Counted from the stretch's first letter, positions 34,526-44,051 are shown. The stretch is 64,000 bases of DNA from Rhodocyclales bacterium (GCA_026399435.1 JAPLQX010000046.1:80185-144184); one strand, 5' to 3'. Made by a program: numbers and translations. Notes: generated by a model from the letters alone, not told the origin.

Positions 34526-35719
34526 CTAATTCGAGTACTGCTTTCCCCCGTAGCGCGTAACACCGATCAGGATGCGCACCAGGCTATAGGCGGCGGCACT
34601 GGCGAGACGCGCCAGCCAGGAACGGCGGCGCTGGTCTGCGGACCGGATCTCCCTGGATGCGCCTTCGATGGCAGCCTCGAGGCTGGCGTGCAGTGCCTTG
34701 GCGAAAGCGGCATCGCGCACCACCACGTTGGCTTCGCGCGACAACAGCAGGCTGAAGGGATCGATGTTGGAAGAGCCGACGGTCGCCCAGTTCAAGTCGA
34801 CCACCGCCACCTTGGCGTGCAGATAGGCCTTTTCGTATTCGAAGACGCGGACCCCCGCCGACAGCATGCGGTCGTAAAGCGCCAGTGTGGCGTAATGCAG
34901 CAGGACATGGTCGGAGCGACCCTGCAGCAGCAGCTTGACACTGACGCCGCGCTGCGCAGCCGCCAGCAGGGCCCTGCTGAATCGCCGACCGGGAAGAAAA
35001 TAGGCGTTGGCGATCACGATCTGGCGCCGGGCCGACCGGATCGCCGCCAGATAGGCGCTCTCGATATCGCGCCGATGGCCGAGGTTGTCACGGATCAGCA
35101 GCGCCGCCTCCATCGTGCCGGAGACCGCGGGTGTCTCAGGCAGCGGAGCCGGTGGCGACGGCCGGTGGCCGAGGTGCGCCCAGCGCACCAGTCGCCAGAC
35201 ATGCCGCATGTTGGCATGGATGCGCGCCACGAGCGGACCCTCGACGCCCACGGCGTAATCGAAACGCGCTGACACCGATTTGCCATCGTCGAAATCATCG
35301 ATCACATTGATGCCGCCGACGAAGGCAATGCGGCCATCGACGACGACGAGCTTGCGATGCAGCCGGCGCAGGCGATGACGCCTGAAGCGAAGCTTGCCAA
35401 CCTCGGGCCGATAGGTCATCACCTCCACGCCCTGGGCTGCCAGCGATGCCCCCAAGCCCTCGGAGAACTCGCGCGCGCCGAAGCCGTCCACCAGCACGCG
35501 CACGGCGACGCCCCGTTGCGCCGCGCGGGCCAGCGCCGCGGCGACGCGACGTCCGGTCGTGTCATCGGCAAAAATGTAAGCCTCGAGATGCACCTCATGC
35601 AGCGCCGCGTCGATCGCGGCAATCAGGGCAGGGAAGTACTCTGCGCCCGACTCGAGCAATTGCAGGCGGTTGCCTCCGAGGAAGCGATGCTCGCCGGCAG
35701 CGTGCGAGACTGCGCTCAC
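34526..35719 (-). CDS. clsB: phospholipase D-like / cardiolipin synthase (ClsB-like)
   Basis: Two HKD motifs: LHRKLVVVDGRIAFVGGINV and YLHAKVAVVDLNWATVGSSNIDPFSLLLSREANVVV; probable GTG start. Confidence 0.85.
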   Translation of the reverse strand: MSAVSHAAGEHRFLGGNRLQLLESGAEYFPALIAAIDAALHEVHLEAYIFADDTTGRRVAAALARAAQRGVAVRVLVDGFGAREFSEGLGASLAAQGVEVMTYRPEVGKLRFRRHRLRRLHRKLVVVDGRIAFVGGINVIDDFDDGKSVSARFDYAVGVEGPLVARIHANMRHVWRLVRWAHLGHRPSPPAPLPETPAVSGTMEAALLIRDNLGHRRDIESAYLAAIRSARRQIVIANAYFLPGRRFSRALLAAAQRGVSVKLLLQGRSDHVLLHYATLALYDRMLSAGVRVFEYEKAYLHAKVAVVDLNWATVGSSNIDPFSLLLSREANVVVRDAAFAKALHASLEAAIEGASREIRSADQRRRSWLARLASAAAYSLVRILIGVTRYGGKQYSN

Positions 35720-36480
35720 GGCGCGGCGGTCTTGATCTTGAGTTCGGCGGTAAGCACAGCGTGGTCGGAGATCGTCGACCACGGCCGCCCGGCATGCACC
35801 TGCGTATCGACCACCTGCAGGCCGCGCTGGTAAATGCGATCGAGGCGAAACATCGGCAATGCGGCGGGGTAGCTGCGCGAAGGGCGCCGGCCTGCATCGG
35901 AAAAGACCTCCACCAGGCCGAGGCGATCCGCCAGCAAGTCATCGGCGCGATTGCGCCAATCGTTGAAGTCACCCGCTATCAACAGCGGCGCGCCGGCCGG
36001 CACCAGGTCTTCGATGCGGTTCGCCAGCGCGTCCAGTTGCAGCCGCCGCGAGCGGCCAAACAGCGACAGATGCACGCAGACGCAATGCAGCGGCTGCGCC
36101 AGCCGCGGCAGAGCGACAGCGCAGTGCAAGAGTCCGCGCCTGTCGAAGCGCAGGTGCGTCACATCCTGATTGTGCTCGGTCAGAATGGGAAAACGCGAGA
36201 GGATCGCGTTGCCGTGATGGCCGTGGTCATAAACCATGTTGCTGCCGTAGGAGTGGTTTGCCCAGACGTCCTCGGCAAGGAATTCATGTTGCGGCTGCGA
36301 CGGCCAATCGACATGCCGCTCGGCGTGCCGCAGGTGCAATCCCTGCACTTCCTGCAGGAAAACGATATCGGCCGACAACTCGCGCAGGCGCTCGCGCAGC
36401 TCATGCACCATCATGCGGCGATTGAACTGCGAAAAACCCTTGTGGATGTTCCAGGTGGCGACGGAGAGCGCGAGTGTCAT
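35716..36480 (-). CDS. endonuclease/exonuclease/phosphatase family protein (YbhP-like)
   Basis: SVATWNIHKGF; DIVFLQEVQGLH; GNAILSRFPI; LIAGDFNDWRNRADDLL; ISDHAVLTAEL. Confidence 0.9.
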   Translation of the reverse strand: MTLALSVATWNIHKGFSQFNRRMMVHELRERLRELSADIVFLQEVQGLHLRHAERHVDWPSQPQHEFLAEDVWANHSYGSNMVYDHGHHGNAILSRFPILTEHNQDVTHLRFDRRGLLHCAVALPRLAQPLHCVCVHLSLFGRSRRLQLDALANRIEDLVPAGAPLLIAGDFNDWRNRADDLLADRLGLVEVFSDAGRRPSRSYPAALPMFRLDRIYQRGLQVVDTQVHAGRPWSTISDHAVLTAELKIKTAAP

Positions 36481-36526
36481 ATTGCGGCTGTCTCAAAACC
36501 CCAGTCTACAGCGCGCAACTGGACTT

Positions 36527-37237
36527 TCAAACCCGAATGTGAAATGGACTGAAGTCGGTATTTCGGTCGTACCAGTCTTCGTGCTCCGCGCGCTTGAGAA
36601 AGGCCACAACGCGATAGGTGACAGGCGTCATCACCACTTCCCAGGTGGTCTTGAGCAGATACTGGGCGAGGGCGATTTTCGCCACCTGAGCGTCGGGCCA
36701 GATGCCGTAGAAGGCAATGACGTAGAACAGTCCGGAATCCACCGCCTCGCCGATCAGGGTCGAGCCGATGGTGCGCATCCACAACCAGCGCCCGGCACTC
36801 CAGATCTTCATCTTCGCCATCACGTAGCTGTTGGCGAAACTGCCGCACCAGAAGGCGATCATCGAGCCGCTGACGATGCGCCAGGTGTTGCCGAAGACGC
36901 CTTCCATGTGTGCCTGATAGGCCCGGTTGAAATCGTCCGGTACCGGCGGCAGGGCCAGCGCCACGGCGGCCATGAACGCCGCAAAAGCCAGCGCGGCGAA
37001 TCCGGCCCAGACCACGCGCCGGTCGCGGCCGTAGCCATAGACCTCGGTCAGGATGTCGCCAAAAATGTAGGAGATGGGGAAGAACAGCACGCCGGCCGAA
37101 AAGCTCACCTCGCCGATCAGCGGCAGCGTCAGCTGCGCCGCCTTGGCCGCACCGATCAGGTTGGAGCACAGCAGCACGCAGACGAAGGCTGCCATCACCA
37201 GGTCGTAGTAGCGGTAGCTGCGCTGCGGCGTGTTCAT
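36527..37237 (-). CDS. queuosine precursor transporter (YhhQ/VUT family)
   Basis: SNLIGAAKAAQLTLPLIGEVSFSAGVLFFPISYIFGDILTEVYGYGRDRRVVWAGF; MRTIGSTLIGEAVDSGLFYVIAF. Confidence 0.92.
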   Translation of the reverse strand: MNTPQRSYRYYDLVMAAFVCVLLCSNLIGAAKAAQLTLPLIGEVSFSAGVLFFPISYIFGDILTEVYGYGRDRRVVWAGFAALAFAAFMAAVALALPPVPDDFNRAYQAHMEGVFGNTWRIVSGSMIAFWCGSFANSYVMAKMKIWSAGRWLWMRTIGSTLIGEAVDSGLFYVIAFYGIWPDAQVAKIALAQYLLKTTWEVVMTPVTYRVVAFLKRAEHEDWYDRNTDFSPFHIRV

Positions 37238-37269
37238 CGGCCGACCCTTTCACGATTGAAGCAGCAGAG

Positions 37270-37294
37270 TGTACGCCGTCCCGCCAGCGCCGAG
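37270..37294 (-). repeat. short-type intergenic copy of the dispersed repeat
   Basis: Minus strand ctcggcgctggcgggacggcgtac. Confidence 0.5.
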
Positions 37295-37444
37295 TTTTGA
37301 GCGCACGCGAGTGTTCGCCTGATTAAACCGGCGCATCCGGCTCTGATCAGGATACTCGGACTGCCGGTTGGACAACAACGTTACTAAGGTGGCTTTGTAC
37401 TCGATGCAGGCGTAGCCTGATTGGGAAAGCAGACATTCAAGTAG

Positions 37445-37510
37445 AGCTAACAGGCGCGAGCTGACTTGCCAGCGAAGCGTCTAGCGACCGAAGGAAGGGC
37501 CTTGTTAGGC
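37445..37510 (-). other. attC-like (integron cassette recombination site-like) sequence
   Basis: Minus strand GCCTAACAAGGCC...(about 40 nt)...GCGCCTGTTAGCT; the NYN gene's TAA stop lies inside GCCTAAC; imperfect terminal inverted repeat. Confidence 0.45.
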
Positions 37511-38224
37511 TTCCTTTACGCGCACCGAGAGGTGTGTAATTTGAGAGCCCTCATTGGAAGGGGTCGATTTCACTTCAAGGTATGGCTGTGCCTTCACTAA
37601 CTCACCAAGTTTCTTGAAGCCAAAGTTACGAGGGTCAAATGATGGATCAGCTTTCAAGACCAAGCTACCAACTACAGCCAGCAGAGCCCATCCATCGTCT
37701 TGAGCCGCCGCCGCAATCGCTGAGTTTAATAACGGTTTAAGAGGAGCTTGCACAGGTACTTCCGCCGGCACTCCAGGAGCAGGCTTGCGAAGAATCTCTG
37801 TAAAAATGAACTTGTCACAAGCTGCAACGAACGGTTTTGGTGTCTTCTGTTCGCCAAACCCATAGACCGACAATCCGGCTTCACGGATTCTTGTAGCCAA
37901 ACGGGTAAAGTCGCTATCCGATGAGACCAAGCAGAACCCGTCTACTTTCCCTCCATGCAGAAGGTCCATTGCCTCAATGATCAGCGCGGAGTCTGTCGCG
38001 TTCTTTCCGGTTGTATATCTGAACTGCTGAATAGGTTGAATCGCATGAACATGCAGGACATCCTTCCAGCCAGCTAGATTCGGCGTTGTCCAATCCCCGT
38101 AGGCACGCTTTATTGTCGCGGTACCATACCTTGCTACTTCGGCCAAAAGTTCGGAAATGACAGATGCTTGGGCATTGTCTGCATCAACGAGTACTGCAAG
38201 ATTGTCTGTAGCGGGGGAGGACAT
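37505..38224 (-). CDS. NYN/LabA-like PIN-fold RNase domain protein with C-terminal OST-HTH/LOTUS domain
   Basis: LAVLVDADNAQASVISELLAEVARYGTATIKRAYGDWTTPNLAGWKDVL; DSALIIEAMDLLHGGKVDGFCLVSSDSDFTRLATRIREAG; C-terminal DGWALLAVVGSLVLKADPSFDPRNFGFKKLGELVKAQPYLEV. Confidence 0.88.
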   Translation of the reverse strand: MSSPATDNLAVLVDADNAQASVISELLAEVARYGTATIKRAYGDWTTPNLAGWKDVLHVHAIQPIQQFRYTTGKNATDSALIIEAMDLLHGGKVDGFCLVSSDSDFTRLATRIREAGLSVYGFGEQKTPKPFVAACDKFIFTEILRKPAPGVPAEVPVQAPLKPLLNSAIAAAAQDDGWALLAVVGSLVLKADPSFDPRNFGFKKLGELVKAQPYLEVKSTPSNEGSQITHLSVRVKEA

Positions 38225-38568
38225 GGAATTCTCCAGAAAAACCTAGCAGCTATTCAACTCAACTGGCCGAATGTCCGCATGTGTGATGATAGTACGAACC
38301 GATGACATTGGGTTGTTGTGGAGCCTTGGCGCAATGGGCCGCTTTGTATCAGATTCGCACCGGCCGCAAGCTGCCTCTCGAGAAGAATCAGAGCCAAGGA
38401 AAGATAGGCAGTGACGCGGCACTCCGATTCATCCCGGAGCAATCTCCTGACGCTTATCGACACAGGTGCGGACAAGTAACATGATGCGCTACCCTTGTTT
38501 GTGTTGCGCCTCCTTCAACGAGGCGCACTTCCCGCGGCTCAAGTCGCAGATTTCCTTTAGGAGGGACT

Positions 38569-39480
38569 ATGAACTTCACCGGCGTGTTTCCTATCCTGGC
38601 AACTCCTTTCAATGGAGACGGGAGCATCGATCTTGACTCGCTCGACCGGCTGGTCGGCTTCATGGGCGATATCGGGGTCGAAGGAATCACCATCTTGGGG
38701 GTTCTCGGCGAATCGAACCGGATGCTGGACAAGGAAAGGGAGGCGCTGATTGCGCGCACCGTGGCGGCGGCACGCGGCCGGACCAAAATCATCGTGGGCG
38801 CCAGTCATCCCGGAACCCAGGCCACCATCGGGCTTTGCCGGATGGCCAGGGATCTGGGTGCCGACGCCGTGATGATCGCGCCTTCTGCCGAGCCCGTTCC
38901 GAACGAGGGGCGCGTGTTCGACTATTTTCAGAAGGTCGCCGCAGCAGCGACGCTGCCGATCGTTGCCCAGGATCATCCGGCTTCTACCCAGGTGCATATG
39001 TCGGTGCCGCTGCTGCTTCGCCTGGTTGCGGAAATTCCGGCGATTGCCTGCATCAAGGAAGAGGGGCTGCCGACCCCGGTGAGAGTCGTCGCTCTCAAAC
39101 AGGGAATGCAGGAACGTCGCGTGCCGGTCCTGACAGGTTTGGGTGCGCTTTACGGCTACTTCGACATCATGGCGGGAGCCGATGGCTTCAATACCGGCTT
39201 CGCATTTCCTGAAGTCCTGATGGCGATCGTGCGGGCAGCCCGGGCCGGCAATTCAGAGGAATGCTATCGCCTGTATGCCAAATATTTGCCCTTGATTGTC
39301 TTCGAGCAACAGCCCGGTGTCGCGGTACGCAAGGAATTGTTGCGCATGCGCGGGCTGCTGCGGAACCCTCACGTACGTCATCCGGGTGCGCCTCTCGCAG
39401 AGACGGCAGCGCGTCAGTTGCGGGAGATCGTCGAGCGGGTTCTGCCGGGTGTCGACATTACGCAAGCCATTCAGCCCTGA
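38569..39480 (+). CDS. dihydrodipicolinate synthase family protein
   Basis: MNFTGVFPILATPFNGDGSIDLDSLDRLVGFMGDIGVEGITILGVLGESNRM; AIACIKEEGLPTPVR. Confidence 0.9.
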   Translation: MNFTGVFPILATPFNGDGSIDLDSLDRLVGFMGDIGVEGITILGVLGESNRMLDKEREALIARTVAAARGRTKIIVGASHPGTQATIGLCRMARDLGADAVMIAPSAEPVPNEGRVFDYFQKVAAAATLPIVAQDHPASTQVHMSVPLLLRLVAEIPAIACIKEEGLPTPVRVVALKQGMQERRVPVLTGLGALYGYFDIMAGADGFNTGFAFPEVLMAIVRAARAGNSEECYRLYAKYLPLIVFEQQPGVAVRKELLRMRGLLRNPHVRHPGAPLAETAARQLREIVERVLPGVDITQAIQP

Positions 39481-39492
39481 CACAGCGCAACA

Positions 39493-39540
39493 GTTCCCGA
39501 AGGGACGCACAGCGCTGGCGCTGGCAGTACGGCGCGGCGG
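39493..39540 (+). repeat. long-type intergenic copy E of the dispersed repeat
   Basis: gttcccgaagggacgcacagcgctggcgctggcagtacggcgcggcgg between the DHDPS-family gene and nadA. Confidence 0.75.
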
Positions 39541-39543
39541 CGG

Positions 39544-40641
39544 TCAGGAAACTGCCAGCATCCGCTCCAGCGATATCTTCGCCAGCTTCGCCTCGTGCTC
39601 GGGCACCTTGATCTGGTTGACGACGCGGCCTTCGACAAGGTTTTCCAGGGTCCACGCCAGATGCTGCGGATCGATGCGCTGCATGGTCGAGCACATGCAG
39701 ATGGTGCTGGCCATGAACTGCACGATCTTGCCTTCGTGCTTCACTTCCTGGGCCAGCCGCTCGACCAGGTTGAGCTCGGTGCCGACCAGCCAGCGCGTGT
39801 TGGGTGGTGCTGCCTTCACGGTCTGCAAAATGGTCTCGGTGCTGCCGATGTAGTCGGACTGCTTGCAGACTTCGAAGCTGCATTCCGGGTGCGAAATGAC
39901 CAGGCCATCGGGATGCTGGTTGCGGAACTTGATGATGTCCTTGGGCTGGAACATCTGGTGCACGGAACAGAAGCCGTGCCAGAGGATGATTTTCGCTTTC
40001 CCGATCTGTTCCCTCGTCAGGCCGCCCTGTTCGAGGTCGGGGTTCCAGATCACCATCTCGTCCAGCGGGATGCCCATCTTGTGGCCGCTCCAGCGGCCCA
40101 GATGCTGGTCGGGGAAGAACAGCACTTTCTCGCGCTGGGCGAAGGACCATTCGAGAATTTTTGTGGCGTTCGACGAGGTGCAGACGATGCCGCCGTGTTC
40201 GCCGCAGAAGGCTTTCAGGTCGGCGGCCGAATTGATGTAGGTGACCGGCGTCACTTTCTGGTCGGGATCGAGCACGGCCGCGAGTTCGCGCCAGGCGCGC
40301 TCGACTTTGGCCAGGCTGGCCATGTCGGCCATCGAGCAGCCGGCCGCGAGATCCGGAAGGATCGAAACCTGTTCGGGGCGCGAAAGAATGTCGGCCACTT
40401 CGGCCATGAAATGCACACCGCAGAAGACGATGTTCTCGGCGTCTGACTGCGAGGCTAGGCGCGACAGCTTGAGCGAATCGCCGGTGATGTCGGCATGGGC
40501 ATAGACATCGGCGCGCTGATAGTGGTGGCACAGCAGCACGACCTTGTCGCCGAGCTTGGCCCGCGCGGCGCGGATGCGCTCCCCGGCGTCGCGGTCGGCG
40601 AGGGTGTTGAAGCGGTCAAAGGAGATCGTTGCGGTTTGCAT
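39544..40641 (-). CDS. nadA: quinolinate synthase
   Basis: VVLLCHHYQRADVYAHADITGDSLKLSRLAS; GVHFMAEVADILS; HPECSFEVC; GTELNLVERL; CMCSTMQRI. Confidence 0.96.
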   Translation of the reverse strand: MQTATISFDRFNTLADRDAGERIRAARAKLGDKVVLLCHHYQRADVYAHADITGDSLKLSRLASQSDAENIVFCGVHFMAEVADILSRPEQVSILPDLAAGCSMADMASLAKVERAWRELAAVLDPDQKVTPVTYINSAADLKAFCGEHGGIVCTSSNATKILEWSFAQREKVLFFPDQHLGRWSGHKMGIPLDEMVIWNPDLEQGGLTREQIGKAKIILWHGFCSVHQMFQPKDIIKFRNQHPDGLVISHPECSFEVCKQSDYIGSTETILQTVKAAPPNTRWLVGTELNLVERLAQEVKHEGKIVQFMASTICMCSTMQRIDPQHLAWTLENLVEGRVVNQIKVPEHEAKLAKISLERMLAVS

Positions 40642-40672
40642 AATGTGAACTCAGGACATTGGACGTAGCGAT

Positions 40673-41125
40673 TCAGGACTGGTTCCAGGGCAGGTTGCTG
40701 GCCCGCCAGCCGCCGCTGCGATTGCGCTGGCCGTTGGCGTCCTTGTCGCCCTCGAAACCTTCGAGGACGTTGTAGCAATCCGGAAACCCGGCCTCGGTGG
40801 CAGCTTTCGCCGCCGCGCTGGAGCGCTGGCCGGAACGGCACAGAAATACCAGCAGGGATTCGGTCATGACGCTGTGTTTCAGGGTCTGGAGGAAATGCGG
40901 ATTGAGATGTTTGCCGGGATAGTCCTGCCATTCAATTTCGATGGCGCCCGGAACACGGCCGACCCAGTCCAGCTCGGCCTTGGTGCGCACATCGATGAGC
41001 CTGGCGCCGGGTGCGAGCTGCATCAGTTCGTGTGCCTCCCGCGGCGTCAGCGCTCCCTCGTAAGGCAGCTTCAGCTCGCGGGCGCGCGACTGCGCCAGGC
41101 TGAGGATTTCGGTGATGCGTCCCAT
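40673..41125 (-). CDS. rhodanese-like domain protein
   Basis: GARLIDVRTKAELDWVGRVPGAIEIEWQDYPG; LLVFLCRSGQRSSAAAKAATEAGFPDCYNVLEGFEGD. Confidence 0.9.
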   Translation of the reverse strand: MGRITEILSLAQSRARELKLPYEGALTPREAHELMQLAPGARLIDVRTKAELDWVGRVPGAIEIEWQDYPGKHLNPHFLQTLKHSVMTESLLVFLCRSGQRSSAAAKAATEAGFPDCYNVLEGFEGDKDANGQRNRSGGWRASNLPWNQS

Positions 41126-41184
41126 GGGAATACTGGCCGGACCGGCGGGATAGAATGCAGGGGTTTCGAGTATAGCTTTCCCCA

Positions 41185-42381
41185 ATGCCCCGCGAAACCC
41201 ACTCAGACAACATGGCCGGCACTCCGCCCGAAAAAACGCAGTCGAAGGAAGACGAACGCTTCCAGGAAGGCCAGCGCATCACCTGGGTCAGCGTCGGCGT
41301 CAATATCGTGTTGACCGCCATGCAGCTGGTGGTCGGCTTCGTCGCCCACTCGCAAAGCCTGATCGCGGATGCCATGCACACGCTGTCGGACATCGTCTCG
41401 GACGCCTTCGTGCTGTTCGCCAACCGCAAGGGCGCGGAAGCGCCGGATGCCGATCATCCCTATGGCCATGGCCGCTTCGAGACGGCGGCCTCGCTGGTGC
41501 TGGGCCTGCTGCTGGCGGGTACCGGCGGCGGCATCCTGATCGCGGCCGCGGGACGCCTGCAGGATATCGGCAGCGCGCCGCCGGTGGGCATCGCTGCGAT
41601 GTGGGCGGCGATGTTCACCCTGGCGGTCAAGGAAGGCCTGTTCCGCTACATGCTGGCGACCGCCGAGCGCCTGCGCTCGCCGATGCTGGTGGCCAATGCC
41701 TGGCACGCCCGCGCCGATGCGCTTTCCTCGCTGGTCGTGGCGGCAGGCATCGGCGGCGCCTTGCTCGGCTTCAACTTTGCCGATGCCGTGGCCGCCATCA
41801 TCGTCGGCGCCATGATCGTGCGCGCCGGCTTCAAGTTCGGCTGGGCCGCCATACGGGAACTGATCGATACCGGCCTTTCGGCCGAGGAAGTGGCGGCGAT
41901 CAGGCACACCATCGCCAGCACGCCCGGCGTGCTCGGGATGCATGAGCTGCGTACCCGGCGCATGGCGCATCAGGTACTGGTCGATGCCCATGTCCAGGTG
42001 AACTCGCGCATCAGCGTCTCCGAGGGCCACCGCGTTGCCGAATCGGCGCGGCAGCGGGTGCTCGACAGCCACCCGGAAGTGCTCGATGTGCTGGTCCACG
42101 TCGATGCCGAAAACGATTTGCTGGGCAATGCGGCGGTTCAGTTGCCGGACCGCGCTTTCCTGCTGGAACATCTGCACGAGTTGCTCGGCGTGGACCTGTC
42201 GGAGCTCGAGCCGACAACCCTGCATTACCTCGGCAGCCGGGTCGAGGCGGAGGTCTTTCTGCCTCCCGGCTTTGCCGACGACGCCATGCTGGCCACGATC
42301 AAACAACGCGCGGCAGCCACCCTGCCTGACGATCCCTGGTTCATCGCCATTCGACTCAACCACAGGGTTGCACCAAATTAG
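41185..42381 (+). CDS. cation diffusion facilitator family transporter
   Basis: SLIADAMHTLSDIVSDAFVLFANRKGAEAPDADHPYGHGRFETAASL; WHARADALSSLVV. Confidence 0.93.
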   Translation: MPRETHSDNMAGTPPEKTQSKEDERFQEGQRITWVSVGVNIVLTAMQLVVGFVAHSQSLIADAMHTLSDIVSDAFVLFANRKGAEAPDADHPYGHGRFETAASLVLGLLLAGTGGGILIAAAGRLQDIGSAPPVGIAAMWAAMFTLAVKEGLFRYMLATAERLRSPMLVANAWHARADALSSLVVAAGIGGALLGFNFADAVAAIIVGAMIVRAGFKFGWAAIRELIDTGLSAEEVAAIRHTIASTPGVLGMHELRTRRMAHQVLVDAHVQVNSRISVSEGHRVAESARQRVLDSHPEVLDVLVHVDAENDLLGNAAVQLPDRAFLLEHLHELLGVDLSELEPTTLHYLGSRVEAEVFLPPGFADDAMLATIKQRAAATLPDDPWFIAIRLNHRVAPN

Positions 42382-42416
42382 TGCCTACAGCGACTCGTAT
42401 GCACGCCTTTGGTGCG
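42369..42416 (+). promoter_or_regulatory. tandem NtrC-binding-site-like sequences upstream of glnA
   Basis: TGCACCAAATTAGTGCC (42369-42385) and TGCACGCCTTTGGTGCG (42400-42416), starts 31 bp apart. Confidence 0.65.
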
Positions 42417-42479
42417 CTCATTGAGCAGTCGAGAAGCAAAAAGACTTGTGGCACAATCGCTTCTTTTTGGCAGCCCAAA

Positions 42480-42495
42480 TGGCACGCTAACTGCT
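42480..42495 (+). promoter_or_regulatory. sigma-54 -24/-12 promoter of glnA
   Basis: TGGCACGCTAACTGCT (consensus TGGCACN5TTGCW), GG-N10-GC spacing. Confidence 0.7.
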
Positions 42496-42564
42496 AACAA
42501 GGTGCTGCACCGTACTCGGTACCGATTTCACAGCATTTGCCATTTATTCTCAGGAGAACTACTC

Positions 42565-43974
42565 ATGACCCCCCAGGACGTAATCAAGATGGTCGAAGAG
42601 AAGGAAGTCCGCTTCGTCGACTTCCGCTTCACCGACACGCGCGGCAAGGAGCAGCACGTTGGCGTGCCGATCTCCCACTTCGGCATGGAAAAATTCGAAG
42701 ACGGCCACGCCTTCGACGGTTCTTCGATTGCCGGCTGGAAGGGCATCCAGGCCTCCGACATGCAACTGATGCCCGATGCGAACACCGCCTACATCGACCC
42801 CTTCATGGACGAGACCACGCTGGTGCTGACCTGCGACGTGGTCGAGCCGGCCGACGGCAAGGGCTACGACCGCGACCCGCGCTCGATCGCCAAGCGCGCC
42901 GAGGCCTACCTCAAGTCCTCGGGCATCGGCGACACGGCCTATTTCGGCCCGGAACCCGAATTCTTCATTTTCGACGCCGTCGAGTGGAAAATCGACATGT
43001 CCGGCTCCTACTGCAAGGTCATCTCGGAAGAAGCTGCCTGGGCCTCGGCGGACAAGTTCGAGTCCGGCAACACCGGCCATCGCCCGACCGTCAAGGGCGG
43101 CTACTTCCCGGTGCCTCCGGTCGACAGCCTGAACGACATCCGCGCCCAGATGTGTATCGCGCTGGAAGCCTGCGGCGTGCCGGTCGAAGTGCATCACCAC
43201 GAAGTCGCCACCGCCGGCCAGTGCGAAATCGGCACCAGGTTCGGCAGCCTGGTGCAGCGCGCCGACTGGACCCAGATCCTCAAATACATCGTGCATAACG
43301 TCGCCCACAGCTACGGCAAGACCGCGACCTTCATGCCCAAGCCCATCGTCGGCGACAACGGCTCCGGCATGCACGTGCATCAGTCGATCTGGAAGGGTGG
43401 CAAGAACCTGTTCGCCGGCAACGGTTACGCAGGCCTTTCCGAAACTGCCCTGTACTACATCGGCGGCATCATCAAGCATGCCCGCGCGCTGAACGCCATC
43501 ACCAACCCGCTGACCAATTCGTACAAGCGTCTGGTTCCCGGCTTCGAAGCCCCGGTCAAGCTGGCCTACTCGGCACGCAACCGCTCCGCCTCGATCCGCG
43601 TGCCCTACGTGCATTCCGACAAGGCGCGCCGCATCGAAGTGCGCTTCCCGGATCCGGGCGCCAACCCCTATCTGGCCTTCACCGCGATGATGATGGCCGG
43701 TCTCGACGGCATCCAGAACAAGATTCATCCCGGCGATCCGGCCGACAAGAATCTGTACGACCTGCCGCCGGAAGAAGACGCGAAGATCCCGACTGTCTGC
43801 TCCAGCCTGGAACAGGCACTGGATTACCTCGACAAGGGCCGCGAATTCCTGCTGCGCGGCGGCGTGTTCAGCAACGAGATGATCGATGCCTACATCGAAC
43901 TCCGGATGGAGGAAGTCACGCGCTTCCGCATGACCACCCATCCGCTCGAGTACGAGATGTACTACTCGATTTGA
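42565..43974 (+). CDS. glnA: glutamine synthetase type I
   Basis: [73 protein letters not shown]. Confidence 0.97.
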   Translation: MTPQDVIKMVEEKEVRFVDFRFTDTRGKEQHVGVPISHFGMEKFEDGHAFDGSSIAGWKGIQASDMQLMPDANTAYIDPFMDETTLVLTCDVVEPADGKGYDRDPRSIAKRAEAYLKSSGIGDTAYFGPEPEFFIFDAVEWKIDMSGSYCKVISEEAAWASADKFESGNTGHRPTVKGGYFPVPPVDSLNDIRAQMCIALEACGVPVEVHHHEVATAGQCEIGTRFGSLVQRADWTQILKYIVHNVAHSYGKTATFMPKPIVGDNGSGMHVHQSIWKGGKNLFAGNGYAGLSETALYYIGGIIKHARALNAITNPLTNSYKRLVPGFEAPVKLAYSARNRSASIRVPYVHSDKARRIEVRFPDPGANPYLAFTAMMMAGLDGIQNKIHPGDPADKNLYDLPPEEDAKIPTVCSSLEQALDYLDKGREFLLRGGVFSNEMIDAYIELRMEEVTRFRMTTHPLEYEMYYSI

Positions 43975-43997
43975 TTCGTTTCGCAATACGCAGAACA

Positions 43998-44027
43998 AAT
44001 GGACGGGCTTGCCCGTCCATTTTTTTC
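43998..44027 (+). terminator. Rho-independent terminator of glnA
   Basis: AAATGGACGGGCTTGCCCGTCCATTTTTTT. Confidence 0.85.
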
Positions 44028-44051
44028 TGCAATTGACATACACTCGACGGC

